A DNA stretch of 28,009 nucleotides, taken from positions 1 through 28,009 of IMG/VR virus record IMGVR_UViG_3300006638_000019; one strand, written 5' to 3'. Made by a program: the position numbers and the translations under genes. Below are positions 1 through 6,836 of the stretch, piece by piece; the first letter of the stretch is position 1; every line of letters begins with the position of its first letter. This stretch comes from a virus. Below the pieces are notes generated by a model. It was not told where the DNA came from, made no database searches, and saw only the letters and a list, made by a program, of their open reading frames with translations.

Positions 1-102
1 GACATCAGGGGCGTAGTAAACGATTACCGGGATTCACAGGAGCGCAACGCTGAGTATGCGGTGCGGGTGAACACACGGAAGAATAACGAGCGGGGGAAAT
101 GA
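1..102 (+). CDS. C-terminal end of a partial phage protein
   Basis: Frame 1 is open from the first base to a TGA at 100-102 and gives 33 residues, beginning DIRGVVNDYRDSQERN and ending NNERGK. The fragment is highly charged and probably helical. The start lies outside the window, so I cannot assign a function. It sits directly upstream of a small gene in the same direction and is probably part of the same early operon. It is supported only by frame, tight spacing to the next gene and composition. Confidence 0.5.
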   Translation, partial: DIRGVVNDYRDSQERNAEYAVRVNTRKNNERGK

Positions 103-109
103 AGTGATT

Positions 110-265
110 ATGTACGATGTTACAATTGAAGGCGATGGGGTTAAAGTAACCCGTCAGATAACACCTGAGCAGGCGGCGCGTGTTACTCGCGTTCTCTTGC
201 TTGCCGAGCAGGAGCAAAATGAAATTGAAATGTGTCATACACCTGTTGTAACCAACACTAACTAG
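110..265 (+). CDS. small hypothetical protein, 51 aa
   Basis: ATG at 110 opens a 51-residue reading frame (MYDVTIEGDGVKVTRQITPEQ...) ending with TAG at 263-265. A G-rich stretch at about 91-97 could be the ribosome-binding site. An in-frame GTG at 104 is better spaced from it, so the true start may be 104. The protein has a short predicted beta N-terminus (TIEGDGVKVTRQI) and a helix (TPEQAARVTRVLLLAEQEQNEIE). I do not recognise the family. It lies between a partial gene and the Cys-repeat gene, 9 bp before the latter's start, so all three are probably co-transcribed. Confidence 0.6.
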   Translation: MYDVTIEGDGVKVTRQITPEQAARVTRVLLLAEQEQNEIEMCHTPVVTNTN

Positions 266-274
266 GAGGATTTT

Positions 275-1108
275 ATGACTGAATGGGTAAAAGACAGCAG
301 AGGCAATAAATGTTCTGTTGAATATTTCGGAAGCAAAGAAGTGGCCAAAAAAGCACTCGCAAGTCTTGTGAACTGCGATAATTGCACCAACTGCCAGAAT
401 TGTAAGGATTGCTCGGATTGCTCGGGTTGCTCGGATTGCTCGGATTGCTCGCGTTGCTCGGATTGCTCGGGTTGCTCGCGTTGCTCGGATTGCTCGCGTT
501 GCTCGGATTGCTCGCGTTGCTCGGGTTGCTCGCGTTGCTCGCGTTGCTCGGATTGCTCGGATTGCTCGCGTTGCTCGGATTGCTCGGGTTGCTCGCGTTG
601 CTCGGATTGCTCGCGTTGCTCGGATTGCTCGGGTTGCTCGCGTTGCTCGCGTTGCTCGCGTTGCTCGGATTGCTCGGATTGCTCGCGTTGCTCGGGTTGC
701 TCGCGTTGCTCGCGTTGCTCGCGTTGCTCGGATTGCTTGGATTGCTCTTACATCGCAATGCTTATAAATAAGAAAAATCTCAAAGGCGATCCAGAATCCA
801 CATGGGAAGGGCCTCCACCGATTCCTGTTATCGAGAACATCCACAAAAAAGTTTACGAAGTGGCGTCAATACCGCCCGAGGCATTGGATATGTCAGCATG
901 GCACACATGCGGTGCTACGCATTGCCGAGGCGGATGGGTAGTCCATCTGGCCGGTGAAGCCGGACATGCACTTGAACGCTTTCATAACACGCTTCTGGCC
1001 GCGCAGCTTATTTACAGCGCCAGCGGGTATGAAATTAACCCATGCCGTTTCTTTGATGACAACGGAGAAGCACTTGCAGATATGAAGCGACTGGCAGAAG
1101 CAGCATGA
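275..1108 (+). CDS. Cys-tripeptide-repeat protein with a conserved C-terminal domain, 277 aa
   Basis: A strong AGGAGG at 265-270 precedes ATG 275. Residues 1-33 form a short lead (MTEWVKDSRGNKCSVEYFGS...). Residues 34-157 carry 42 cysteines, one every third residue: first degenerate (DNC, TNC, QNC, KDC), then 36 near-perfect C-S-[D/G/R] units and one C-L-D. Residues 158-277 are a normal globular-looking domain with the motif AWHTCGATHCRGGWVVHLAG near residues 208-226. From memory, this domain occurs in phage and prophage proteins fused to N/D/S-x-C tripeptide repeats, but I know of no assigned function. A period of exactly three suggests a regular fibre or helix that places every Cys on one edge, or a metal/thiol-binding array. 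Both are inference. No signal peptide or membrane span is visible. Coding-level confidence is high; function is unknown. Confidence 0.85.
   Translation: MTEWVKDSRGNKCSVEYFGSKEVAKKALASLVNCDNCTNCQNCKDCSDCSGCSDCSDCSRCSDCSGCSRCSDCSRCSDCSRCSGCSRCSRCSDCSDCSRCSDCSGCSRCSDCSRCSDCSGCSRCSRCSRCSDCSDCSRCSGCSRCSRCSRCSDCLDCSYIAMLINKKNLKGDPESTWEGPPPIPVIENIHKKVYEVASIPPEALDMSAWHTCGATHCRGGWVVHLAGEAGHALERFHNTLLAAQLIYSASGYEINPCRFFDDNGEALADMKRLAEAA
410..742 (+). repeat. 9-bp coding minisatellite, 37 units, with 117-bp higher-order period
   Basis: The array is 36 copies of TGCTCGNNT plus one TGCTTGGAT. The variable codon is GAT (14 copies), CGT (16) or GGT (6). Units 3-15 (428-544) and 16-28 (545-661) form two 13-unit blocks; 428-508 and 545-625 (81 bp) are identical. 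The next two units are swapped (CGT-GGT versus GGT-CGT). A third block starting at 662 has lost six units (54 bp). This is a signature of block duplication and slippage. Because 9 is a multiple of 3, all six frames stay open across it, which creates spurious ORFs. Confidence 0.95.
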
Positions 1109-1120
1109 GGAAGGAATTTT

Positions 1121-1510
1121 ATGGGAACTGATGCAAACGGCGTAGAGCAAAAATCTGGAGGTAAAATACCAGTTGAGCAACGCAACGCATATCACACCTA
1201 TTCAGATAAGGAATGGCGCACGAATGCGGGCGTTCTGGTGGCTAATTATCCTGTAACTTCTTGCATAGAAAAAAATATATTCCCTGCACATAATGGGTTT
1301 GTGACTGCAAACCTAGACGTTGTTTATGTTTTAAATGACATACCCGTAATGACGCGAAAATGCCAAGTTATGTTATGTCCAGATAAAAGCGAGGCGACTG
1401 TACATACTTCTGAGCGGTTCTTTGCGGCCTCAGTTCTAGCGGGTCATAATTCTGAAATGACAACAATAACGCGAGAGCAATTTGAATTGCTCAAAGAAAT
1501 ATGGAGTTAG
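1121..1510 (+). CDS. hypothetical phage protein, 129 aa
   Basis: ATG 1121 is preceded by AGGAAGG (about 1109-1114), eight bases upstream, and the gene starts 12 bp after the Cys-repeat gene stops. The product is soluble-looking, with no membrane span, and has scattered cysteines (SCIEKN, RKCQVMLCPDK). The mixed hydrophobic-polar pattern suggests an alpha/beta fold. I do not recognise the family. Its position makes it part of the same rightward early gene run. The C-terminus (REQFELLKEIWS) is helical. Confidence 0.7.
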   Translation: MGTDANGVEQKSGGKIPVEQRNAYHTYSDKEWRTNAGVLVANYPVTSCIEKNIFPAHNGFVTANLDVVYVLNDIPVMTRKCQVMLCPDKSEATVHTSERFFAASVLAGHNSEMTTITREQFELLKEIWS

Positions 1511-1518
1511 GGGTAATT

Positions 1519-1686
1519 ATGAGATACACGGAAAATAGCCGATTTGCGGAGTACGTTACTAATATTGCCTTTCATCTTTCGCTATCGCGTAGTCAATGCT
1601 CATACTTGCTTGCCATATGCGCGGAATCGAAAATAAAGAACAATAAGAAGTTTGATCTCAGAGGAAGCACTCCGACAACCGGATGA
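1519..1686 (+). CDS. small hypothetical protein, 55 aa
   Basis: I chose ATG 1519 because AGGGG (about 1507-1512) lies at a proper distance. An ATG at 1501 in the same frame would overlap the previous gene and lacks a site. The product (MRYTENSRFAEYVTNIAFHLSLSRSQCSYLLAICAESK...) is rich in short helices. The stretch SLSRSQCSYLLAICAE could be a helix-turn-helix-like segment, but this is too short to claim. It is the last gene of the rightward run before the convergent primase gene, and 69 bp with no clear terminator separate the two stops. Confidence 0.5.
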   Translation: MRYTENSRFAEYVTNIAFHLSLSRSQCSYLLAICAESKIKNNKKFDLRGSTPTTG

Positions 1687-1755
1687 AGACACTCCTGATA
1701 ATTTGGAGAGGTAGCCTGATTGTAACGGACAGAGTTATACCTACGAAGACCTGAT

Positions 1756-4020
1756 TCAGGCCGCCTCTTCTACTGCGGCCTCCTTCGCTATCCTGTAGAC
1801 TGTCTTTGGCCTTCCTCTGCCTTCATCCACCAGTCTTTCTGTATCCAGCACCTCCTGTTCAATGAGGCTATTTATAATCTCGTCTAGGTCACGCTTCTTT
1901 AGCTTCCTGAACTTACGCATGATATCCCTGCGCCCCATACTCCCTCCTGCCTCTTTAATGGCATTTAGCACCTCGTTATTCCCCTCTTCCTGGGGTGTCT
2001 CACTCATATGCCCTTGGGCCAGGGTTGTCAGGTATTCTATGGAGGACTCAACAATCATCTGGCCTATATCAAAATCAAGGGGTTCAAACTCCGGCTGCTT
2101 TCTATTGCGTGCTATCGCAAAGATCATGGCTATCTTTACAGTGTTTTCAAACAGGCGATCCCAAAGATGCCTGAATGGGGAATTCTCTCCTACTTTGTCT
2201 ACCTGCTTGCATTGGATGGCATAGCGGATCTCGTCACACTCTCCCCATTTTATAGTGACAGGATCCGGGGCCACCGTAGATGAGTTCACAATCTCGCCAA
2301 TACTACTGCCGAATTTAGCAGAGAAGTTTCCCCATCTTTTTACCAAATCATCGTCTAGCTGGTATTCCGGCATTTCCTTGTTAGGATATTCTTTGTCATT
2401 GCGCGCCTTGATGACCACGAACCGGTTAAGCTCTCCGCTTTCTATGGCAGACTTTCGCAGCGCCTTGACGTAGGTTTCCTCCGTGCTGGTGCCGTAGATG
2501 CAGAGATTGGGAGCCTGGATGATTATCGGGGTTGTTCGTGCATCGGCATAATCTCCGTGATTGTAGACACTGTTGGAAGCGCTGTAGAGTTTAAGAAGTA
2601 TCTTGGCCTGAGCGCGAATGTAATGCGGACTTTTCTCATTCGACAGACCCTGGAGAAAAAGGCCGAACTCATCAAGCATCATAAGCTGGCTGGAATTGTT
2701 CATCAGCCCGCGCAGCATTCCAGCGTCAGAGCGTATATCGTCTGCCCCTATGCGCTCATCTAAGCCTGCGGCATGCGCCAATTCTTTCATTGCCTTGCGG
2801 CTGGCGTCTTTTCCGGCCCCTGTTGAGGCAATACCAACCGTGTAGAGATTGGTGCGCGTGTTGAGAGGGGACGCATACCGGCGACCGAAGACAGCCCCGG
2901 CAAAGGCTAGTGTATTCAGCAGGGCAAGCTCTGGCTGCTTACGAATGGCATATTTGGCAATCCACCTCACCGTGTCACCAATCAGTCCCGGCACTTCCAT
3001 CGCATTGAAACCAAGAAGTGGAATATGCTTCTTTATAGCCACTGGCCTTATGATAAGTTGCTGTGCCTTTTTCACCAGCGGTTGGATATTGGATATATCG
3101 ACAGCTTCGCGTTCCTGTACCGCTGGCTTCCAGCCGTGGAGCTGGGCAGCATGAACAAGAGTCCCCATGGTGATCCCGTGATTGGGGTCAAACCCATGCC
3201 AGCGTTTTTCACAATCACCGTTCTGAAACTTACTTCCCGTTCTGCTCCATGCGTCCCAGATTGAAAGCGGGAAACCGCCCGAGTGAATGGCCATGCCAAT
3301 CTCGACCCATTCCTGATAAGTTATATCGGGGTCAAGAACATCCAGCATCTTTTGCACATCTTCGCGCATCCATTCAGAGCGAGCGCCGGTTGAATGATCT
3401 GCTTTTAAAGGCTCTATCTCCTCCTTCTTTTTTGTCTGCACCATGTCCAGTAGCCATTGTGGAGCTGCTATAGTATTTTGTGCACTGGTTTCTGTTAGCT
3501 CGTAATAAGTGCCGGACACATGGCGGCTTGGCACAGCAACGACATATCCATTATTTCCGCGTATATCAATTCCTTGCATTAGGTTTGTGCGGTTGCCGAT
3601 TTGTAGGCCAACCGGGTAAGCGAACCAGATATGGACTCCACCGCCTCCGGTCTTGACAATCACCGTCGGCTCAAATTCTCCGTATGTCTGGGATAATTTA
3701 TCGAGTGATTCAAAGCCGCCCTTTTTTCCGTCAATATCGACGGCGAAAAAGCCGGAAATTTCTCCGGTGATTAAGCCCAAGTTGAGGTCTGAACGATAAT
3801 TAAATAATCTAGCGATTTTCTCAATATCATTGCTCGCGTCTTTCAAGCCATGCTTGGTAAATGGATGTTTTCCCTGTGAACGGCAATCTGGGTTTCCGCA
3901 CGTGCACTTTAAGTCTGCGGTGATGCCATGCAGCGGGATGACGTAGCTGGTCTTGGCATAGGCAGCCGCGTATCGCCCGATAGATGAGGCAAGCCACGCC
4001 GCTGAAAGCGCGTCATCCAT
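1756..4020 (-). CDS. primase-polymerase / helicase-like fusion protein, 754 aa
   Basis: The N-terminal half is a bifunctional primase-polymerase (Prim-Pol, PF09250 type). It has a Cys cluster C39/C41/C46 with GKHP, the catalytic pair D95-x-D97 (FFAVDIDG), a GGGGVHIW motif with H130 and a third acidic motif near D152. Residues about 215-298 match PriCT-2. Residues about 340-600 resemble DUF3987 helicase-like ATPases, with a P-loop at 396-405 (GIASTGAGKD) and a Walker B LMMLDEFG at 446-453. The C-terminal about 80 residues look like a winged helix. It should prime, and perhaps extend, DNA at replication forks. ATG 4020 is preferred over GTG 4026 because GGGAG (4028-4032) is seven bases away. 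It lies 15 bp after the small regulator gene, in the same operon and on the strand opposite the rest of the replication genes. Confidence 0.92.
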   Translation of the reverse strand: MDDALSAAWLASSIGRYAAAYAKTSYVIPLHGITADLKCTCGNPDCRSQGKHPFTKHGLKDASNDIEKIARLFNYRSDLNLGLITGEISGFFAVDIDGKKGGFESLDKLSQTYGEFEPTVIVKTGGGGVHIWFAYPVGLQIGNRTNLMQGIDIRGNNGYVVAVPSRHVSGTYYELTETSAQNTIAAPQWLLDMVQTKKKEEIEPLKADHSTGARSEWMREDVQKMLDVLDPDITYQEWVEIGMAIHSGGFPLSIWDAWSRTGSKFQNGDCEKRWHGFDPNHGITMGTLVHAAQLHGWKPAVQEREAVDISNIQPLVKKAQQLIIRPVAIKKHIPLLGFNAMEVPGLIGDTVRWIAKYAIRKQPELALLNTLAFAGAVFGRRYASPLNTRTNLYTVGIASTGAGKDASRKAMKELAHAAGLDERIGADDIRSDAGMLRGLMNNSSQLMMLDEFGLFLQGLSNEKSPHYIRAQAKILLKLYSASNSVYNHGDYADARTTPIIIQAPNLCIYGTSTEETYVKALRKSAIESGELNRFVVIKARNDKEYPNKEMPEYQLDDDLVKRWGNFSAKFGSSIGEIVNSSTVAPDPVTIKWGECDEIRYAIQCKQVDKVGENSPFRHLWDRLFENTVKIAMIFAIARNRKQPEFEPLDFDIGQMIVESSIEYLTTLAQGHMSETPQEEGNNEVLNAIKEAGGSMGRRDIMRKFRKLKKRDLDEIINSLIEQEVLDTERLVDEGRGRPKTVYRIAKEAAVEEAA

Positions 4021-4035
4021 AGGCACGCTCCCATG

Positions 4036-4185
4036 CTATTTAGAGTTTTTATTTTTCTGCTTTATTTCGAGAAGAAGTTCAGTCAGGATGCTGCTGGCAG
4101 ATCGGCGCTTGACTTTAGCCAGTGAGTCAATCCACTTTACGAGGTCCGGCGCAAGGCAATAACACTTTGAAACAACTTTTCTCAT
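4036..4185 (-). CDS. ribbon-helix-helix (CopG/Arc-like) regulator, 49 aa
   Basis: This gene is easily missed because of its size. ATG at 4185 (complement) is preceded by CAGGAG at about 4194-4199, and TAG is at 4036-4038. The product reads MRKVVSKCYCLAPDLVKWID, then SLAKVKRRSASSILTELLLE. That is a short beta-strand, an amphipathic helix (DLVKWIDSLAKVKR), the S-x-S turn and a second helix, the classic ribbon-helix-helix order. Family members bind operator DNA as dimers. It stands at the head of the leftward operon, 15 bp before the primase gene and right next to the symmetric divergent promoter region. By inference it regulates one or both of those promoters and its own expression. Confidence 0.75.
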   Translation of the reverse strand: MRKVVSKCYCLAPDLVKWIDSLAKVKRRSASSILTELLLEIKQKNKNSK

Positions 4186-4215
4186 GACTGCTTTTTCTCC
4201 TGATTAAAATAATTA

Positions 4216-4244
4216 TTGACATTACATAACCGCTACATTATGGT
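4216..4244 (+). promoter_or_regulatory. sigma70-type promoter for the rightward replication operon
   Basis: TTGACA at 4216-4221 is a perfect -35 box. It is followed by a 17-bp spacer and TATGGT at 4239-4244. Transcription would start near 4251 and run into the gene at 4293 (ribosome-binding site AAGGAG at about 4280). The -10 box overlaps the -10 box of the leftward promoter by two bases, so the two are unlikely to be occupied together. An inverted repeat CATAA (4225-4229) and TTATG (4238-4242) overlies the core and is a candidate operator. Confidence 0.7.
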
Positions 4245-4263
4245 ATGCAGACTGATTAGTCAA
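4235..4263 (-). promoter_or_regulatory. sigma70-type promoter for the leftward regulator-primase operon
   Basis: On the complement, TTGACT (4263-4258), a 17-bp spacer and TAATGT (4240-4235) make a good promoter that starts near 4229 and reads into the ribbon-helix-helix gene at 4185. It is a mirror image of the rightward promoter: both -35 boxes and both -10 boxes are symmetric about 4239.5. Confidence 0.65.
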
Positions 4264-4292
4264 TAACATTCTTTAAACCAAGGAGCCACGCC

Positions 4293-4736
4293 ATGACCAA
4301 TACCGCACCAGACCTTACCAAGCTTAGTGATGCAGATATCATCGACCACCTATTAGCAGCAGAGGCAGATAAAACGGCTGCAGATTTAGCTTGCAAGAAG
4401 CTGAAAAACGAGATTCTCAATCGCAAGGCGGCTGAAATTCATGCTGCTTATACCGCAAAGCCGGAGCCGTTCGGCACCATTAACCTGCCAGTTGGCGGAA
4501 AGAACGTCAAGATAGACTCCCCGAAAAAAGTTGAGTGGTCGCAGGACATACTTGAAGCCCTGTGGAAGCAGATGGTGGCTGATGGTGCCGACCCCAAGCA
4601 GTACATCAAGATTGAATACAATGTCAGCGAAACGCTGTTTAAGTCGTGGGGCGACAATCTTAAAGCCTTCTTCATCCCTGCACGTACCGTGAAGGCCGGC
4701 AATCCGAGTGTGAAAATTGAGGAGGCGAAGGAATAG
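4293..4736 (+). CDS. conserved phage protein of unknown function, 147 aa
   Basis: ATG 4293 follows AAGGAGCCACGCC, a good ribosome-binding site. The N-terminal third is a charged helix (DADIIDHLLAAEADKTAADL..., KKLKNEILNRKAAEI), perhaps a coiled coil. The C-terminal part is alpha/beta, with VEWSQDILEALWKQMVADGA and a closing FFIPARTVKAGNPSVKIEE. From memory, proteins with this last pattern (pARTVK.G.p...i) sit next to exonuclease and Sak4-like genes in many proteobacterial phages, but I know of no function. It is the first gene of the rightward operon. The next gene starts two bases after its stop, so the pair is translated together. Confidence 0.8.
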   Translation: MTNTAPDLTKLSDADIIDHLLAAEADKTAADLACKKLKNEILNRKAAEIHAAYTAKPEPFGTINLPVGGKNVKIDSPKKVEWSQDILEALWKQMVADGADPKQYIKIEYNVSETLFKSWGDNLKAFFIPARTVKAGNPSVKIEEAKE

Positions 4737-4738
4737 TT

Positions 4739-5335
4739 ATGGAAATAATGGTAGATATTGAAACACTTGGCACAGACAATAATGCGGTTATTACTTCAAT
4801 CGGGGCGGTGGCATTTGATCTGTCTGCGCTGGAAACTGTTGAGGAGATTCTTGGGCGACCGTACTTTCACATGCATCTTAACGCCCACATGCAACAAGCT
4901 GACGGAAGGCAAATTTCAGCCGCCACCTCTATGTGGTGGATGGAGCAGAATCCCGTCGCTATAAAAACATTGCTTGATGGACAAAAAGCTATTGCCAAGG
5001 GTATCTCTGTCGCAGCAGCGCTCGAAGCTTTCTCAATATGGTGCAGTAACAACAAGGCTGCGAATATCTGGGGTAACGGCAATACGTTTGACAACATGCT
5101 TCTGCGCGATATCTATGCACAATACAAAGTGAAGTACCCCGTATCGTTTAGAAACGACTTGGATTTTCGCACGCTTAAATATCTGGTGAAGACCATCGAT
5201 CCCACATGGAAGGTGCCGTACCCAAAGTACGGCGAGTTCAAAGATACTGCTCATGTCGGGCATGTCGATGCGGCTTGCCAAGCCTACTCTGCCCAAAGAA
5301 TATGGGCGAAACTTAACAATAAGGAAATAGTATAA
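4739..5335 (+). CDS. DEDDh-type 3'-5' exonuclease, 198 aa
   Basis: The three exonuclease motifs are present. Motif I is MVDIETLG with D6 and E8. Motif II is WGNGNTFDN with D118. Motif III is TAHVGHVDAAC, in which H172-x4-D177 fits the DEDDh pattern. Length and internal motifs (ATSMWWMEQNP, LDFRTLKYL) resemble the DexA / Rv2179c-like exonucleases (PF16473 type). Family members degrade single-stranded DNA or RNA from the 3' end using two metal ions. In this operon it probably trims ends for recombination or removes nucleic acid during replication. Its stop overlaps the next start (TAATG), so it is coupled to the Sak4-like gene. Confidence 0.88.
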   Translation: MEIMVDIETLGTDNNAVITSIGAVAFDLSALETVEEILGRPYFHMHLNAHMQQADGRQISAATSMWWMEQNPVAIKTLLDGQKAIAKGISVAAALEAFSIWCSNNKAANIWGNGNTFDNMLLRDIYAQYKVKYPVSFRNDLDFRTLKYLVKTIDPTWKVPYPKYGEFKDTAHVGHVDAACQAYSAQRIWAKLNNKEIV

Positions 5336-6168
5336 TGTCAATTTCACTCGCATCTATCCAAAAATCGCTTAATGTTTCCCCACCCAGACTGTTAATTTAT
5401 GGGGTACAGGGTATAGGAAAAACTGAGTTTTGCTCCAATGCGCCAAATCCTGTTTTTGTTCTTACCGAGGACGGACTTGGAAAAAACGGAGTTGATGCAT
5501 TTCCGCTTTCAAAAAATCTTGAAGATGTGATGAATTGTTTTAGTTCTTTGGCCGTAGAACAGCATAATTTCAAGACACTTGTGTTAGACAGCCTTGATTG
5601 GCTAGAGCCTTTTGTGCAAGCAAAGGTTTGCGAAACACAAAAAGTTAAAACAATAGAAAATATACCATACGGCAAGGGGTTTGTGATGGCCATGGATTTC
5701 TGGCGGGAATATATAGCTGCCATAAACTACCTCAGAGATGAGAAGGGAATGATGATAATACAGACAGCACACTCAGAAATTAAGCGCTTTGAGTCGCCTG
5801 AATCTGATAGTTATGATCGATACCAAATAAAACTTCACAAATCTGCCGCTGCTTTAATTCAAGAACATTCTGACTGTGTTTTATTTGCTAATTATCGAAC
5901 ATCAATCACAGAAGAAGACCTTGGATTTAAACAGACGAGAACAAGAGCTGTGGGTAGCGGTAACAGAGTTCTGTATACTCAAGAAATGCCAACTCATAGT
6001 GCCAAGAACCGCTACAGCCTGCCGCCGCAGATTGAAGTCAAAGACCCTAACTGGCAGGATGTCTGGGGTGTGCTTGCAAACAATATCCCGTGGTTCAAGC
6101 AGTTTTCAATTCCCGTGCCTACACCCGAACAAACCAAAAACATAGCAACCGCAATCAAAGGAGACTAA
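5335..6168 (+). CDS. Sak4-like RecA-fold ATPase (AAA_24 family), 277 aa
   Basis: The P-loop is GVQGIGKTE (residues 23-31) and the Walker B is TLVLDSLDWLE with D85. The order of motifs, the length and the phrase PRLLIYGVQGIGKT are typical of the phage AAA_24 / Sak4 group, compact RecA-core proteins that help single-strand annealing and recombination with a partner ssDNA-binding protein. That partner is encoded immediately downstream. The FKQTRTRAVGSGNRVLYTQ segment and DSYDRYQIKLHK are family-like. The start overlaps the exonuclease stop. Its base composition is more AT-rich than that of the following gene, which may indicate separate histories. Confidence 0.85.
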   Translation: MSISLASIQKSLNVSPPRLLIYGVQGIGKTEFCSNAPNPVFVLTEDGLGKNGVDAFPLSKNLEDVMNCFSSLAVEQHNFKTLVLDSLDWLEPFVQAKVCETQKVKTIENIPYGKGFVMAMDFWREYIAAINYLRDEKGMMIIQTAHSEIKRFESPESDSYDRYQIKLHKSAAALIQEHSDCVLFANYRTSITEEDLGFKQTRTRAVGSGNRVLYTQEMPTHSAKNRYSLPPQIEVKDPNWQDVWGVLANNIPWFKQFSIPVPTPEQTKNIATAIKGD

Positions 6169-6170
6169 AC

Positions 6171-6722
6171 ATGGCTAATATCGGACTCGATACCACACAA
6201 TACAATCGTACAGCACCAGCAGGCGGACCACTTCCTCCCGCCGTATACACTATGACCGTTGTTCGTTCTCAGTCCAAGGAGACAAACGACAAGCAGGGTG
6301 TGTACGTTGAGGTGGAGTTTGACGTAGCCGGAACCAACCGCAAGTTCTGGGACCGCTTTAATATCATCAATAAGAATCCGAAGGCACAGCAGATTGGCCG
6401 TGAAGGGGTTTCCGATTTGGCCAAGGCTGCCGGTATCAATGGCGTTCTGAACGATGACCAGGACCTGCTTGGCAAGACGGTACAAGGACGCCTCATTGTG
6501 AAGCCTTCCGATAATCCGCAGTATCCCGAGCCGAAGAACGAATGCCGGAAGTATTATCCGGTTGGTGTGGATGCCGAGGCTGAGGACAGGAAGGCGAAGG
6601 GCGGAACGCCTGCTCAGGCGTCCGCCGCACCGGCAAAGGCCAACTGGAACACGGCTGGCACTCCTGCCGCTGAACCTGTGGCCGCACCGGCTCCTGCGGG
6701 AACTGCGCCGTGGAAGCGGTAA
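6171..6722 (+). CDS. DUF669-type phage single-stranded-DNA-binding protein, 183 aa
   Basis: AAAGGAG (about 6158-6164) precedes ATG 6171. An upstream in-frame ATG at 6090 lies inside the previous gene and is rejected. The N-terminus (ANIGLDTTQYNRTAPAGGPL) followed by VYTMTVVRSQSKETNDKQG and YVEVEFDVAGTNRKFWDRF is the DUF669 (PF05037) pattern, an OB-fold-like domain. From about residue 140 the tail is low-complexity Ala/Pro (AEPVAAPAPAGTAPWKR). The usual acidic SSB tip is missing and the end is basic. Members coat ssDNA and work with Sak4/Redbeta/Erf-type annealing systems, which matches its neighbour. Confidence 0.85.
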   Translation: MANIGLDTTQYNRTAPAGGPLPPAVYTMTVVRSQSKETNDKQGVYVEVEFDVAGTNRKFWDRFNIINKNPKAQQIGREGVSDLAKAAGINGVLNDDQDLLGKTVQGRLIVKPSDNPQYPEPKNECRKYYPVGVDAEAEDRKAKGGTPAQASAAPAKANWNTAGTPAAEPVAAPAPAGTAPWKR

Positions 6723-6730
6723 TTAGGAAT

Positions 6731-6836
6731 CCTCGCAAGAGGTGAGGCTACGGGTTACTTAGACGCGGAGGGTTGCTATCGACATGTAGACAGCTTATCG
6801 GCGGCAGAGGCGGTCACTGCATTGTCACCCGTAGCC
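6731..6836 (+). ncRNA. candidate structured RNA between the SSB gene and the next gene
   Basis: This noncoding stretch starts with a CCTC-GCAA-GAGG hairpin (6731-6742), a four-pair stem closed by a GNRA tetraloop. It is followed by a perfect 10-bp pairing of GGCTACGGGT (6746-6755) with ACCCGTAGCC (6827-6836). Inside the long loop, smaller hairpins are possible (GCTATC...GACAGC near 6775-6794, and GCAG...CTGC near 6804-6820). A short T-run (AATTTTTC) follows the stem. It could be a leader element acting on the gene at 6856, a processed small RNA or a weak terminator. I do not match it to a named class. Confidence 0.4.

Noticed and set aside
410-742. CRISPR-like array
   Set aside because: Units are contiguous 9-mers with no unique spacers and they code in frame for protein.
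5-844. Long reverse-strand and alternative-frame reading frames over the minisatellite (ATRATRAI, SNPSNAS, LGLLALL types)
   Set aside because: A 9-bp repeat without stops keeps all six frames open automatically. Only the frame at 275 has a ribosome-binding site, a non-repeat continuation and a proper end.
1687-1755. Terminator between the convergent first operon and the primase gene
   Set aside because: CCTGA-T-TCAGG and AGGTA...TACCT pairs exist but are short and lack a T-run.
6746-6836. tRNA or tRNA-like gene
   Set aside because: The closing stem is 10 bp and the inside lacks a T-arm (GTTCRANNC) and a proper anticodon arm.
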